Shown: positions 1 to 9,148 of the stretch, one piece after another | How positions within the stretch are numbered: position 1 is the stretch's first letter | Layout: each line of letters starts with the position of its first letter | Position numbers and translations under genes: made by a program | Notes under the pieces: generated by a model | The model's input: the letters and a program-made list of their open reading frames with translations, nothing else | Database searches by the model: none | What the model was told of the DNA's origin: nothing | Assembly (NCBI GenBank): GCA_016219185.1 | Contig: JACRBZ010000077.1 | Location: 54,927 to 118,926 of the forward strand | Direction: 5' to 3' | DNA length: 64,000 bases | Origin: Deltaproteobacteria bacterium | GTDB lineage: Bacteria > Desulfobacterota > Desulfobacteria > Desulfobacterales > Desulfatirhabdiaceae

Positions 1-1
1 A

Positions 2-1009
2 TTGGGCGAACGCTGCATTATCGACGAGATTCAGTTGGCTCCGGGGATACTTTCTTACATCAAGATGCGGGTTGATCAGGATCGCGGCCGCAACGGCCGT
101 TTTGTTTTTACCGGCTCGCAGCAGTTCAACATGATCCGCAATCTGGGGGATTCCCTGGCAGGTCGGATTGCGCTGCTGGATCTTCTCCCTTTTGCCGTGG
201 ATGAGATCAGAAAAACGGTATCGGCTGAGGACGGGCTCAATCTCTTCACCCATGCCTGCCAGACAGGCAGCTACCCCCAGCTTGCCACAACACCTGAGAT
301 CGATCGACGCCTCTGGTATACGTCATACATCCAGACCTATCTGGAGCGGGATATCCGGTCTCTTTACGATATCGGCAACCTGCGGGAATTTCACCGTTTC
401 ATGCAGCTTCTGTCCGTCCGGTGCAGCCAGATGCTCAACATGAGCACGCTGGCAACAGATGTGGGCGTCAGCGTCGCAACGATCAAACGCTGGCTTTCAG
501 TGTTGGAAGCCGGGCGGATCATCCACCTGTTGCCGCCTTATTACAGCAACCTGGGAAAAAGAATCACCAAAACGCCCAAGGTCTATTTCATAGATACCGG
601 CCTGCTCTGCCATCTGACAGGTATCCGTGAGCCGGAGCAGTTTCTGCAGGGGCCGATGGCCGGAGCCTTGTTCGAAAACTACTGCGTTTCGGAGACGGTG
701 AAGTGTTACGCCAACCTCGGGCAACATCCCCGATTTTCATATCTTCGCACCAACAATGGTCTGGAGGTGGATATGATCATCGAAGGATCTGGTCTGCGTC
801 CACTGCCGGTGGAAATCAAACTTAGCCGGACCCCTTCCGCTTCCCTGGCGTCGGGTCTTACCCGGTATGCCGCGCTGTTCGCTGATGCAAAACCCGAGGA
901 AGGGCTTTTGCTATGTCTGGCTGATGGACAGCGACAAATCAGCCGGGGGGTAACCGCCATTGGCGTGATTGAGTATCTGGATGCGCTGAAACGCATGATT
1001 ATGCAATGA
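2..1009 (+). CDS. AAA family ATPase with DUF4143 domain, 5'-truncated
   Basis: The gene enters the window from the left, so the N-terminus with the Walker A loop is missing. The visible part opens with a Walker B-like stretch (IIDEIQ, residues 6-11) and a sensor-like FTGSQQ, followed by the C-terminal DUF4143 region with the family pattern of a winged-helix segment and a late PVEIKLSR stretch like the nuclease-like fold of these proteins. Family members are about 380-400 aa stand-alone ATPases of unknown role, common next to mobile DNA and toxin-antitoxin genes. Here a HigBA pair follows. The TTG at the start is only where the readable frame begins in the window, not a chosen start. Confidence 0.85.
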   Translation: MGERCIIDEIQLAPGILSYIKMRVDQDRGRNGRFVFTGSQQFNMIRNLGDSLAGRIALLDLLPFAVDEIRKTVSAEDGLNLFTHACQTGSYPQLATTPEIDRRLWYTSYIQTYLERDIRSLYDIGNLREFHRFMQLLSVRCSQMLNMSTLATDVGVSVATIKRWLSVLEAGRIIHLLPPYYSNLGKRITKTPKVYFIDTGLLCHLTGIREPEQFLQGPMAGALFENYCVSETVKCYANLGQHPRFSYLRTNNGLEVDMIIEGSGLRPLPVEIKLSRTPSASLASGLTRYAALFADAKPEEGLLLCLADGQRQISRGVTAIGVIEYLDALKRMIMQ

Positions 1010-1293
1010 TATCTTCCCATAATCAGCCTCCGGCCGCCCGATTGGGTAGAGGGTTTCCTGGCGGATTCACCCGGGTTATTTCCGGAAACAAACGACCGAA
1101 TGCGTTTCGTGCTGGAGCTTTCCCGCCGGAACGTGCCGCACGGAACCGGGGGACCCTTCGGGGCCGCTGTCTTTGACAATGACGGCCGGTTGGTCGCTCC
1201 GGGGATCAACCTGGTCGTCATTTCAAACTGCTCCATGCGGAAATTGTGGCCCCGGCCTTTCCCGGTCCCACTCAAGCGTTTTGTTCGCTGTTA
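1010..1293 (+). pseudogene. Nucleoside/guanine deaminase remnant, frameshifted and truncated
   Basis: The reading frame after the previous stop gives DWVEGFLADSPG, then at 1100 MRFVLELSRRNV and GGPFGAAVFD, the typical N-terminus of the cytidine-deaminase-like fold guanine deaminases. The zinc/catalytic HAE motif is out of frame: around 1229-1240 the next frame reads LLHAEIVAPAF, so a frameshift lies just before the active site. The following PCxxC zinc ligands are absent because the sequence ends against higA on the other strand. No good start codon is present in frame. I read this as a dead N-terminal third of a deaminase. Confidence 0.7.
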
Positions 1294-1613
1294 AGCGGTG
1301 AATAATGAGAATGGAGCATGCTTTTAGAAAATGGTTTTACCTTTTTCCATTCCTGTGATCCCGTTTCTGCTTGCCATAAATCATAGTTTTTCTGCAAATT
1401 AAGCCAAAAGTCTGGTGTCGTATCGAAGGCGCGGGATAAGCGCAAAGCCATGTCAGGCGTTACCGTACCTCTTTCATTTATAATTTTGGACAAGGTCTTT
1501 CTTGAAACACCAAGAGTCGCGGCCATATCCTTAATTGTAATGGATAGCGGCAAAATGTAGTCTTCTTTTATTATATTGCCCGGATGTGTCGGACGTCTTG
1601 TCATTCTTTGCAT
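1272..1613 (-). CDS. higA: HigA-family antitoxin
   Basis: 113 aa XRE-type helix-turn-helix protein. It has the HigA/VapI signature of an early HPGNIIKEDY segment, then a helix-turn-helix (MAATLGVSRKTLSKIINERG, about residues 30-49) and the ALRLSRAFDTTPDFWLNLQ tail. It should neutralise the RelE-fold toxin encoded just upstream and repress the shared promoter. The ATG at 1613 follows a GGGGGA ribosome site and lies 11 nt after the toxin stop, so toxin-first order as in classical higBA. The C-terminal tail runs antisense over the deaminase remnant. Confidence 0.92.
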   Translation of the reverse strand: MQRMTRRPTHPGNIIKEDYILPLSITIKDMAATLGVSRKTLSKIINERGTVTPDMALRLSRAFDTTPDFWLNLQKNYDLWQAETGSQEWKKVKPFSKSMLHSHYSPLNSEQNA

Positions 1614-1624
1614 TGTTTGTCCCC

Positions 1625-1903
1625 CTAATGGTAATCATCGTAATCGACAATATAGGCGTCGCCGTCAATAAATTGAAAAACTACGCGCCAATTGCCGGAT
1701 ACTTTCACAGCATGAAAACCCTTTTTGTCGCCGCTCAACTGGTGGAGGAAAGAACCAGGGTAATTCATATCCTTTATTTCACTTGCGGCATTAAGACGAT
1801 CAAGGATTCGTTCGAGCCTGTTAGAATGCTCAGGCTTAATTCCTCTCCTGATTCCAGTGTAAAAAAATTCTTCCAACCCTTTATGTTTAAAGGATTTTAT
1901 CAT
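1625..1903 (-). CDS. higB: HigB-family RelE-fold toxin
   Basis: 92 aa from the ATG at 1903 (MIKSFKHKGLEEFF). The pattern LERILDRLNAA, then SGNWRVVFQF and YIVDYDDYH at the end is that of HigB/RelE-type ribosome-dependent mRNA interferases. The basic residues and final aromatic/His stretch of the family are kept, so it is probably active. An upstream in-frame start (1924) would put the promoter inside the gene and is rejected. It forms an operon with higA. Confidence 0.9.
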   Translation of the reverse strand: MIKSFKHKGLEEFFYTGIRRGIKPEHSNRLERILDRLNAASEIKDMNYPGSFLHQLSGDKKGFHAVKVSGNWRVVFQFIDGDAYIVDYDDYH

Positions 1904-1912
1904 AGCGTACAC

Positions 1913-1941
1913 AATGTAACCCAAAAGGTTACGGTTGTCAA
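1913..1941 (-). promoter_or_regulatory. higBA promoter with internal inverted-repeat operator
   Basis: Reading the minus strand: TTGACA (1941-1936), a 17-nt spacer, then TACATT (1918-1913). The spacer and -10 edge contain the inverted repeat GTAACC-caaaa-GGTTAC (1916-1932), well placed to bind HigA and block polymerase. The higB ATG begins only 9 nt after the -10 box, which implies an almost leaderless message. Confidence 0.65.
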
Positions 1942-2227
1942 TGTTTTGTATACGGCGAACGGTGAAATAATCTGCCGGCCAATGCGCTGCCCACTTTGGC
2001 GGCTTGCCGTTTTGATCCGACCAAGGTCACCCGTCTCGCCCCTGATTTTGATAACCGGCAGATCCATGCCGGCATATTTGACATCGCATTTACGGACACC
2101 CATCTTTTTGCCATTTCATTTGCATCTTGATGAACCTGTTGATATAGGCTGTGACTCTGACGCGGAAAAGAGAAGAACGATCCATACTTGCAGAACGCCG
2201 CGGCAAAACGATGAGAAGGTGCACCGA

Positions 2228-3916
2228 ATGAAAATTGTCGAGAATATCGCAAGATCGCGTTTGGGCCGCTGGATGCCTGGAGTCCGCCTGATTCAAAGTT
2301 ACGAATTGTCCTGGCTTCCCAAGGACCTTGCTTCGGGAATCACCCTCGGCACGCTGATGGTCCCGGTGGGGCTGGCCTACGGCGAAATGGCCGGCGTGCC
2401 GCTGGCGGGTCTCTATGCGGGGATGCTTCCCTTGATTGCTTATGCCTTGTTCGGCAGTTCACGACAGTTAATCGTCGGCGTCGATGCCACGATGGCCGCC
2501 CTGGTCGCGGTGAGCCTGTCCCCCCTGGCGGGAGGGGATGCCGGACGATTGGCGGTGATGGCCTGCCTTCTGGCGGTTCTGATCGGATTGATTTACATTA
2601 TGGGTTCGTTCCTGCGCCTGGGTTTCATAGCCGATTTCCTGGCCAAGCCGGTCATTGTCGGTTTCATGCATGGCCTGGCACTGGTGATTGCCGTCGCTCA
2701 GTTGCCGAACCTACTGGGAGTTAAAGGCGGGGGGGAGACCACTGTGGACCAGTTTGTAACGGTCTGCCGAAATCTGGCCGGGACCCGGGTCACCAGCCTG
2801 TGCATCGGCGCTGCCTGCATTGCCATCATCCTGTCCTGTCGCCGCTGGTTCCCCCGGATTCCCGGACAGATCGTGGCGTTGATCGGTGGCATTCTGGTTG
2901 TTAACATTTTTAGGCTGGATCAGTCCGGCGTGGCGGTGATCGGAAACATCCCGCGGGGACTGCCGCACTTTCAGATTCCGATCCCGAGCATGCAGGATAT
3001 TCAATCCTTGCTTCCAGTGGCATTTGCCGCGGTCTTGCTCGGCTTCTCCGATACAGTGGTTATCGCCGGGGGGTTTGCCTCACGCAACCACTATCGCATC
3101 GACGCCAATCAGGAGATGCTGGCTTTAGGGCTGGCGAACATCGCGGCCGGATTGACCCAGGGCATGCCTGTCAATGGCAGCAGTTCCCGCACTGCGGCCG
3201 CGGAATCCAGCGGCAGCCGGACCCAGGTGACGTCAATGGTCGCAGCAATGATGGTGGCAGCCGTTATGCTTTTTCTGACGGATTTGCTGTATTCGCTTCC
3301 CAAGGCTGCCTTGAGCGGCATCCTGATCGCCGCCGCATGGAACCTGTGCAATTTTCGTGAATTTCAGCGGCTGTGGCATTTTCGTGGTGTGGGATTGCTG
3401 GGAGCACTCCTGACCATGGCCGGCGTGATCGGCATCGGTATCAAGGAAGGGATCGGCATCGGCGTCTTGTATTGCTTTATTCTTTTACTGAGAGCATTGG
3501 CCGTTCCCAATGACGCCATGCTGGGCCAGGTGGGGCCGGATGATTTCCGTGATGTGAAGCGCTGCCCTGATGCCCGGGCCATCCCCGGCGTGGTCGTCTA
3601 TCGCTTTTCGGGTCCGCTGCTTTTCTTCAACTGCGGCATGTTTCGGAAACGAATCGAGGAAGTGGTCGAAAGGTCTGTGGAACCGCTGCACGGTTTTATC
3701 CTGGATGCGTCCGCCATTTTCGAAGTGGACTATGTGGCCTGCGAGGTGTTGTCTGAGTTCCATGGGAAACTGCATGCGCATGGTACTCGACTGATGATCG
3801 CCAACCTCCGGGAGGACGTTCAGGACAGACTGGTTCGCGGCTGGGAGGTCGCAACGACCGGATACGGCGTTTTCTTTGAAAGCATGGGCGCCGCTGTTCG
3901 CGATCTCCGGATTTGA
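2228..3916 (+). CDS. SulP family anion (sulfate) permease with STAS domain
   Basis: 562 aa from ATG 2228, which follows AGAAGG at good spacing. The open frame extends back to 1586, but that part is antisense to higBA and is not family-like, so the short form is used. The N-terminal half has the SulP signature (SGITLGTLMVPVGLAYGEMAGVP) and about 10-12 hydrophobic segments. A C-terminal STAS domain follows (about residues 450-562, VVVYRFSGPLLFFN and FILDASAIFEVDYVA). SulP proteins move sulfate, bicarbonate or other anions across the inner membrane. The next gene is a secreted sulfatase, so sulfate is a reasonable substrate, but the substrate cannot be read from the sequence. Confidence 0.92.
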   Translation: MKIVENIARSRLGRWMPGVRLIQSYELSWLPKDLASGITLGTLMVPVGLAYGEMAGVPLAGLYAGMLPLIAYALFGSSRQLIVGVDATMAALVAVSLSPLAGGDAGRLAVMACLLAVLIGLIYIMGSFLRLGFIADFLAKPVIVGFMHGLALVIAVAQLPNLLGVKGGGETTVDQFVTVCRNLAGTRVTSLCIGAACIAIILSCRRWFPRIPGQIVALIGGILVVNIFRLDQSGVAVIGNIPRGLPHFQIPIPSMQDIQSLLPVAFAAVLLGFSDTVVIAGGFASRNHYRIDANQEMLALGLANIAAGLTQGMPVNGSSSRTAAAESSGSRTQVTSMVAAMMVAAVMLFLTDLLYSLPKAALSGILIAAAWNLCNFREFQRLWHFRGVGLLGALLTMAGVIGIGIKEGIGIGVLYCFILLLRALAVPNDAMLGQVGPDDFRDVKRCPDARAIPGVVVYRFSGPLLFFNCGMFRKRIEEVVERSVEPLHGFILDASAIFEVDYVACEVLSEFHGKLHAHGTRLMIANLREDVQDRLVRGWEVATTGYGVFFESMGAAVRDLRI

Positions 3917-4112
3917 GAGTTCGGGAATCCGGCGCAAAAAAGCTTTAAGTAAATCGTGATGACACAAGGCACGCGTTATGTTATCTGAAATATTTGTCAT
4001 CTTCAGCCGCGATATCGATCCCTTTGATTTTTCACACCTCCGGCATGGGTGACAGTGAATTCTGGCTGGACTGGACGAATGGAGACATCAAATCAAAACC
4101 AGAGGAGATCGT

Positions 4113-6551
4113 ATGAAACAACGGACAGTAAAACTCAGGCAAGCTGACATATTGACCACAGCAGTCCTGATCTTGGCGATCGGGGTGTTTTTCAGCGGCA
4201 GCACGTTCGCACAAGAGGTGCTGCCCACGCCACCAACCCCTTTTAAGGGGCAAATCGAACTGAGCGCAAAGGCCTCAAAATCCGATTTTCCGCAGCCGGT
4301 GCATACACCCAAGGGTGCCCCCAATATTGTTGTTGTGCTGCTGGACGATGTCGGCTACGGCGCAACAAACACATTCGGCGGGCCGTGTCAGACGCCGACA
4401 CTCGATCGGTTGGCGCAGAGCGGGTTGCGTTACACGCAATTTCATACCACGGCACTGTGTTCGCCGACCCGGGCGGCGCTACTGACCGGACGCAACCACC
4501 ATTCGGTGCATACCGGCGTGATCATGGAACAGGCCACGGGTTTTCCCGGCTATGACAGTTTGATGGGAAAAGACACCGCAACCGTGGCCGAGGTTCTCAA
4601 GCAAAAAGGCTGGAACACCGCCTGGTTCGGCAAAAACCACAATGTGCCTGACTGGCAGAGCAGCCAGGCCGGGCCGTTCGACCTCTGGCCGATCGGGCTG
4701 GGCTTCGAGCATTTCTACGGATTCATCTCCGCGGAAACCAGCCAGTGGCGGCCGGCGGTCTTCGAAGGCACCAAACCCATCGAACCTTATATAGGCAACC
4801 CCGACTACAACTTCGACTACGACATCGCCGATCAAGCGATCCAGTGGGTGCGCAACCAGAAAGCCGTCGCGCCGGACCGGCCGTTCTTCCTCTACTATGC
4901 GCCGGGGGCCACGCACTCTCCGCACCAACCGAAAAAAGAGTGGATCGCGAAATACAAGGGCCAGTTCGATCAAGGCTGGGATAAGATGCGCGAACAGACG
5001 CTCGCGCGTCAGAAAAAACTCGGCATCGTGCCGGCCGATACGCAGTTGACGGAACGCAGTCCGGATATACCCGCTTGGGACGCTCTCAATTCAGAGCAGA
5101 AACAGCTTTATGCCTATATGATGGAGATCTACGCCGGCTATCTCTCCCAGGCGGACTACAATGCCGGGCGTGTTCTGGATGGGATCCGGCAATTGGGCGA
5201 GCTTGACAACACCGTGGTCATCTATATCGCCGGCGACAACGGCGCCAGCGCCGAGGGCTCGATGCAAGGCTCGCTGAACGAACTCGCCACGCTCAATGGA
5301 ATCCCGGAAGATTATCGGCGGGTTCTCAAACAGAAAGATGATCTGGGCACATGGAAGACGCACAACCACTACCCGATCGGTTGGGCCCATGCGATGAACG
5401 CGCCCTTTCAGTGGGCCAAGCAGATCGCCTCGCATTATGGCGGCACGCGCAACGGAATGGTCATTTCCTGGCCGACCCGCATCAAGGATCAGGGTGGCAT
5501 CCGCCCCCAGTGGCACCATGTTGTTGATATTACCCCGACCATTCTGGACGTGTGCGGCCTGGAGCAACCCTCCATCGTCAATGGTGTCGCCCAGAAGCCC
5601 ATGGAAGGGGTGAGCATGGCTTACACATTTGGCGATGGCAAGGCGCCATCGGCGCGCCGGACGCAGTATTTTGAAATGTTCGGCAATCGCGGGATATATA
5701 ACGACGGTTGGGTGGCTTGCACCACACCGGTCCTGGCACCCTGGAACGACGCGTCGAAACGCCAGAGCGTGGATGTGATCAGCGGCTACAAGTGGGAACT
5801 GTACCGCGTCGCGGAGGACTTCAGTGAAGCGGTCAATCTGGCCGGCCAGAACCCCGACAAACTCCGTGAACTCCAGTTGCTGTTCTATGCCGAGGCAGCC
5901 AAATACAACGTGCTGCCGCTGGATGACAGCAAAATTACGCGCCTTGATCCGGCCATCCGCCCCAGCCTGACGCGCGGGCGATCCGAGTTCACCTACTACG
6001 CAGGCCTGACGCGAATCCCGGAGGGTGCCGCCCCCGACGTGAAGAACAAGTCCTTCCGCATCACGGCCGATGTGATCCTGCCGAAAGGCGACGAACAAGG
6101 CATCCTGCTGACGCAAGGCGGCTTGTCCGGCGGTTATGCCTTGATGTTCAAGGACGGCAGGCCGGTGTTCCATTACAACATGGCAAACATCGCGCATTTC
6201 AACATTGCCGGTAAAGACGCCCTGGCCCCGGGTAAACACACGATCGCGTTCAATTTCAATTACGACGGCGGCGGCTACGGCAAAGGCGGCACGGGCATAC
6301 TCACCGTGGACGGTCAGCCGGTTGCAGAAGGCCGCATCGGCGCCACCATGCCCCTGCGTTTCTCGCTCGATGAAACCTTTGACATCGGTGAAGACACGGG
6401 TACGCCCGTGAACGAGGACTACGACGTGCCGTTCAAATTCACCGGACAGATCGACCAAGTCGTTGTCCACCTCGGCGAACTCAAGCTCGGCGCCGCCGAT
6501 CAGCAGAAGCTGCAAGGCATGGACCGGAATGCCAGACTCGCGGTGGAGTAG
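4113..6551 (+). CDS. Secreted arylsulfatase
   Basis: 812 aa with a signal peptide (hydrophobic core about residues 14-33, cleavage after TFA). It hydrolyses sulfate esters in the periplasm or outside. The type I sulfatase motif CSPTRAALLTGR starts at Cys116, the residue converted to formylglycine; metal ligands are Asp78/Asp79 and Asp375/Asn376 (GDNG). A C-terminal ~200 aa region resembles a LamG/jelly-roll domain, as in the long bacterial arylsulfatases. The ATG follows GAGGAGATCGT. It lies 196 bp after the SulP gene on the same strand, consistent with linked sulfate release and uptake. No maturase (formylglycine-generating or anSME) gene is in this window. Confidence 0.93.
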   Translation: MKQRTVKLRQADILTTAVLILAIGVFFSGSTFAQEVLPTPPTPFKGQIELSAKASKSDFPQPVHTPKGAPNIVVVLLDDVGYGATNTFGGPCQTPTLDRLAQSGLRYTQFHTTALCSPTRAALLTGRNHHSVHTGVIMEQATGFPGYDSLMGKDTATVAEVLKQKGWNTAWFGKNHNVPDWQSSQAGPFDLWPIGLGFEHFYGFISAETSQWRPAVFEGTKPIEPYIGNPDYNFDYDIADQAIQWVRNQKAVAPDRPFFLYYAPGATHSPHQPKKEWIAKYKGQFDQGWDKMREQTLARQKKLGIVPADTQLTERSPDIPAWDALNSEQKQLYAYMMEIYAGYLSQADYNAGRVLDGIRQLGELDNTVVIYIAGDNGASAEGSMQGSLNELATLNGIPEDYRRVLKQKDDLGTWKTHNHYPIGWAHAMNAPFQWAKQIASHYGGTRNGMVISWPTRIKDQGGIRPQWHHVVDITPTILDVCGLEQPSIVNGVAQKPMEGVSMAYTFGDGKAPSARRTQYFEMFGNRGIYNDGWVACTTPVLAPWNDASKRQSVDVISGYKWELYRVAEDFSEAVNLAGQNPDKLRELQLLFYAEAAKYNVLPLDDSKITRLDPAIRPSLTRGRSEFTYYAGLTRIPEGAAPDVKNKSFRITADVILPKGDEQGILLTQGGLSGGYALMFKDGRPVFHYNMANIAHFNIAGKDALAPGKHTIAFNFNYDGGGYGKGGTGILTVDGQPVAEGRIGATMPLRFSLDETFDIGEDTGTPVNEDYDVPFKFTGQIDQVVVHLGELKLGAADQQKLQGMDRNARLAVE

Positions 6552-6566
6552 GAAACACGTGTTCGT

Positions 6567-6611
6567 CCCGTGGAGCGCCTTTGCTGTCCGCAACAAAGGC
6601 GCTTCCACGGG
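6567..6611 (+). terminator. GC-rich hairpin after the arylsulfatase gene
   Basis: CCCGTGGAGCGCCTTTG pairs with CAAAGGCGCTTCCACGGG (one bulged T) around a short loop. It sits 16 nt past the stop. There is no T-tract, so it may be a Rho-assisted or mRNA-stabilising hairpin and not a classical intrinsic terminator. Confidence 0.5.
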
Positions 6612-6678
6612 TGCACCGGGTTTCCACATTCATACCGCACATACCTGACGAAGCGAGAACGAGGAAGAAGGAATCTTC

Positions 6679-8904
6679 TTGAGAATAGCTGCAATCCTGT
6701 TCATCATCTGTTTATCCATCTCCGCACAGGCCCAGTCTGAAGAAAGCCGGTTTGCCACCTACGCCGGTTCAGCCAGTTGCCGCGAATGCCATGAGAGGTT
6801 CTACCGGCTCTGGTCCACATCCATGCACGGGCTGGCCATGCAGCCCTATTCTCCAGAATTCGCCATGATCAATCTCATACCGCATAAGAACCCCATCACG
6901 ATCGACAAGATCAAGTACCGCGCTGATATCAATGCAGGCGTTGTCGTCGAAACAGGCCCGAAGGGCAAAAAACAATACCCGATGGCTCACGTACTGGGAG
7001 GCAAGAACGTTTATTACTTTCTCACGCCGCTCGACAAGGGCAGGCTCCAGACCCTGCCCGTTGCCTATGATGTCAACCGGAAAGAGTGGTTCGATACGGC
7101 TGCCAGCGGTATGCGGCACTTCCCGGGAGGGGAAAGGGAACAGACGGTCGGTTGGAAGGAATCCCCCTACACCTTCAATACGGCCTGTTACAGTTGCCAT
7201 GTGAGCCAGCTCTCGACCAACTATGATCCGAAATCCGGCACCTACCACACCGAATGGGCCGAGCCCGGCATCAATTGCGAGACCTGCCACGGCCCCTCGG
7301 CGGAGCACAACAAGATCGCAAAGGCCACACCCAAGGACCAGCCGCTGACTGATCTTCGGATCATCCGCACCAAGACCATGACCAGGCAGCAGCGCAGCGA
7401 TCTCTGTTCGAGCTGCCATGCCAAGGCAAGCCCGCTGGCCCTCGAGTACAAGCCCGAGGAAAGGTTCTTTGACCATTTTGATCTCGTGACGCTGGAGGAT
7501 CCCGATTATTACCCGGACGGCCGCGATCTGGGAGAAAACTATACTTATACGTCGTGGAGCATGAGCCCCTGCGTCAAATCGGGCAAGATAGACTGCATTC
7601 ACTGCCATACTTCCAGCGGCCGCTACCGGTTCAAGAAAGAAAAGTTCAACGATGCCTGCATGCCCTGTCATGCCGACAAAGTGAACAGCCCCGTGGAACA
7701 TACGCATCATCTCGCGGAAAGCGCGGCAAGCCGGTGCATCTCCTGCCATATGCCAATGACCGCCTTTGCACGGATGAACAGAAGCGACCATTCCATGATT
7801 CCCCCGGCCCCGGCGGCAACCCTGGCCTACAAGTCGCCCAATGCCTGCAATATCTGCCACAAGGACAAAGACGCGAAATGGTCCGATAAATTCGTACGGC
7901 AGTGGCGATCGCGCGACTACCAGGCACCCGTGCTGAAACGCGCAGCACTTATCGATGCGGCCCGAAAACGGGACTGGTCCAACCTATCGGATATGCTGGC
8001 GTATATCCGGAGCAAGGACCGGGACGAGGTCGTCGCCACCTCGCTCATCCGGCTTATTTCCCCGATGCAGGATGAAAAAGTTCTTGCCGCGCTGCTCGTA
8101 GCGGCAAAAGACCCGTCGCCCCTCGTGCGTGCCGCTGCGGTCCAGGCACTCGGGTTGATACCGGCCACGGAAAGTCTGCAGGCCCTGATCGAAGCAACAG
8201 GCGATGCGTACCGACTGGTGAGGGTCCGGGCCGCGGCCGGAATTGCGGCATTCCCGCCCTTGGCGCCGCCTGCTGCCTATCAGGAACAGCTCAAAAAGGC
8301 CAACCAGGAGTATCTTGCGTCCATAACGGCGCGTCCGGACCAGTGGACATCCCATTACAATATGGGCAACTACCAGCTCAGCCGCGGCGAGATCCCGGAT
8401 GCCGTTGCCTCGTTCCAGACAGCACTCAAGTTTGAGCCCCAGGCGGTCATGGCAATGGTGAATTTATCCATCGCCCTTGCCCGGATGGGAGAAGCCGCAA
8501 AGGCGGAGCAAGTTCTGAAGCAAGCCCTCAAACTATCGCCTGATAATGCGGCGGCGAACTTCAACATGGGGCTGCTGAAGGCGGAAAAGAACGAGCCCAG
8601 GCAGGCCGAAAACTACCTCAAGAGCGCGCTTAAAACTGATCCCCGGATGGCCCAGGCAGCCTACAATCTTTGCATCATTACCGCAAGGGACCGCATCGAC
8701 GAGGCCGTGACCTGGTGCCGGCAGGCGGCGCAGCTCAGACCTCAGGACCCCAATTATGCTTATACGCTGGCTTTCTATCTGAATCAAAAAGGCGACAGCG
8801 CTGAGGCTATCAGGACATTAAAGGCTGTCATGGAGAACTATCCGGCATTCAAAGATGCCGGGATGCTTCTTGAAGAAATATCGAGAAAGGATAAAAGGCA
8901 ATAG
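6679..8904 (+). CDS. Octaheme c-type cytochrome with HEAT and TPR repeats
   Basis: 741 aa starting at TTG 6679 after GAGGAAGAAGGAA; no ATG fits better because the next residues form the Sec signal peptide (RIAAILFIICLSISAQA). Eight CxxCH heme sites are visible: CRECH, CYSCH, CETCH, CSSCH, CIHCH, CMPCH, CISCH and CNICH, all in the first ~400 residues. After that come two or three HEAT-like repeats (about 430-530) and TPRs (about 545-741, e.g. HYNMGNYQLSRGE, ANFNMGLLKAEKNE). The protein should be periplasmic, carrying electrons or reducing a substrate with the helical tail as a docking scaffold. The exact reaction is unknown. The next gene is an outer-membrane barrel. Confidence 0.9.
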   Translation: MRIAAILFIICLSISAQAQSEESRFATYAGSASCRECHERFYRLWSTSMHGLAMQPYSPEFAMINLIPHKNPITIDKIKYRADINAGVVVETGPKGKKQYPMAHVLGGKNVYYFLTPLDKGRLQTLPVAYDVNRKEWFDTAASGMRHFPGGEREQTVGWKESPYTFNTACYSCHVSQLSTNYDPKSGTYHTEWAEPGINCETCHGPSAEHNKIAKATPKDQPLTDLRIIRTKTMTRQQRSDLCSSCHAKASPLALEYKPEERFFDHFDLVTLEDPDYYPDGRDLGENYTYTSWSMSPCVKSGKIDCIHCHTSSGRYRFKKEKFNDACMPCHADKVNSPVEHTHHLAESAASRCISCHMPMTAFARMNRSDHSMIPPAPAATLAYKSPNACNICHKDKDAKWSDKFVRQWRSRDYQAPVLKRAALIDAARKRDWSNLSDMLAYIRSKDRDEVVATSLIRLISPMQDEKVLAALLVAAKDPSPLVRAAAVQALGLIPATESLQALIEATGDAYRLVRVRAAAGIAAFPPLAPPAAYQEQLKKANQEYLASITARPDQWTSHYNMGNYQLSRGEIPDAVASFQTALKFEPQAVMAMVNLSIALARMGEAAKAEQVLKQALKLSPDNAAANFNMGLLKAEKNEPRQAENYLKSALKTDPRMAQAAYNLCIITARDRIDEAVTWCRQAAQLRPQDPNYAYTLAFYLNQKGDSAEAIRTLKAVMENYPAFKDAGMLLEEISRKDKRQ

Positions 8905-9148
8905 AACGACATCAGGGGTGTGGCCTGCCGGCCATTCCGCTATAAAAAACCTGCCGATCACCCCGCTGCTAAGAGGCGATATGAAGGACGCTGCCCGCAG
9001 CGTAGCGAACCGGCTCTTCGCGCAAAGCGTCACACGGCCACACATGCGGCATGACCACATCGTCATATTCTAACGTAAGACGATGCCATTTTAGAACAAT
9101 AGGGTTCCTCTGGTATCGGAAAGCAGAGAATTCGAAAGGAGCATATAA

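Noticed and set aside
1586..2227. N-terminal extension of the SulP frame
   Set aside because: The extra ~214 residues are antisense to higBA, not SulP-like, and the ATG at 2228 has a good RBS.
5091..6629. 512-aa open frame antisense to the arylsulfatase
   Set aside because: It is a GC-rich shadow of a gene with clear catalytic motifs. Its own translation has no recognisable domain, and no RBS or context supports it.
6769..7860. 363-aa open frame antisense to the octaheme cytochrome
   Set aside because: Mirror of the heme-motif region; composition is a by-product of the CxxCH codons.
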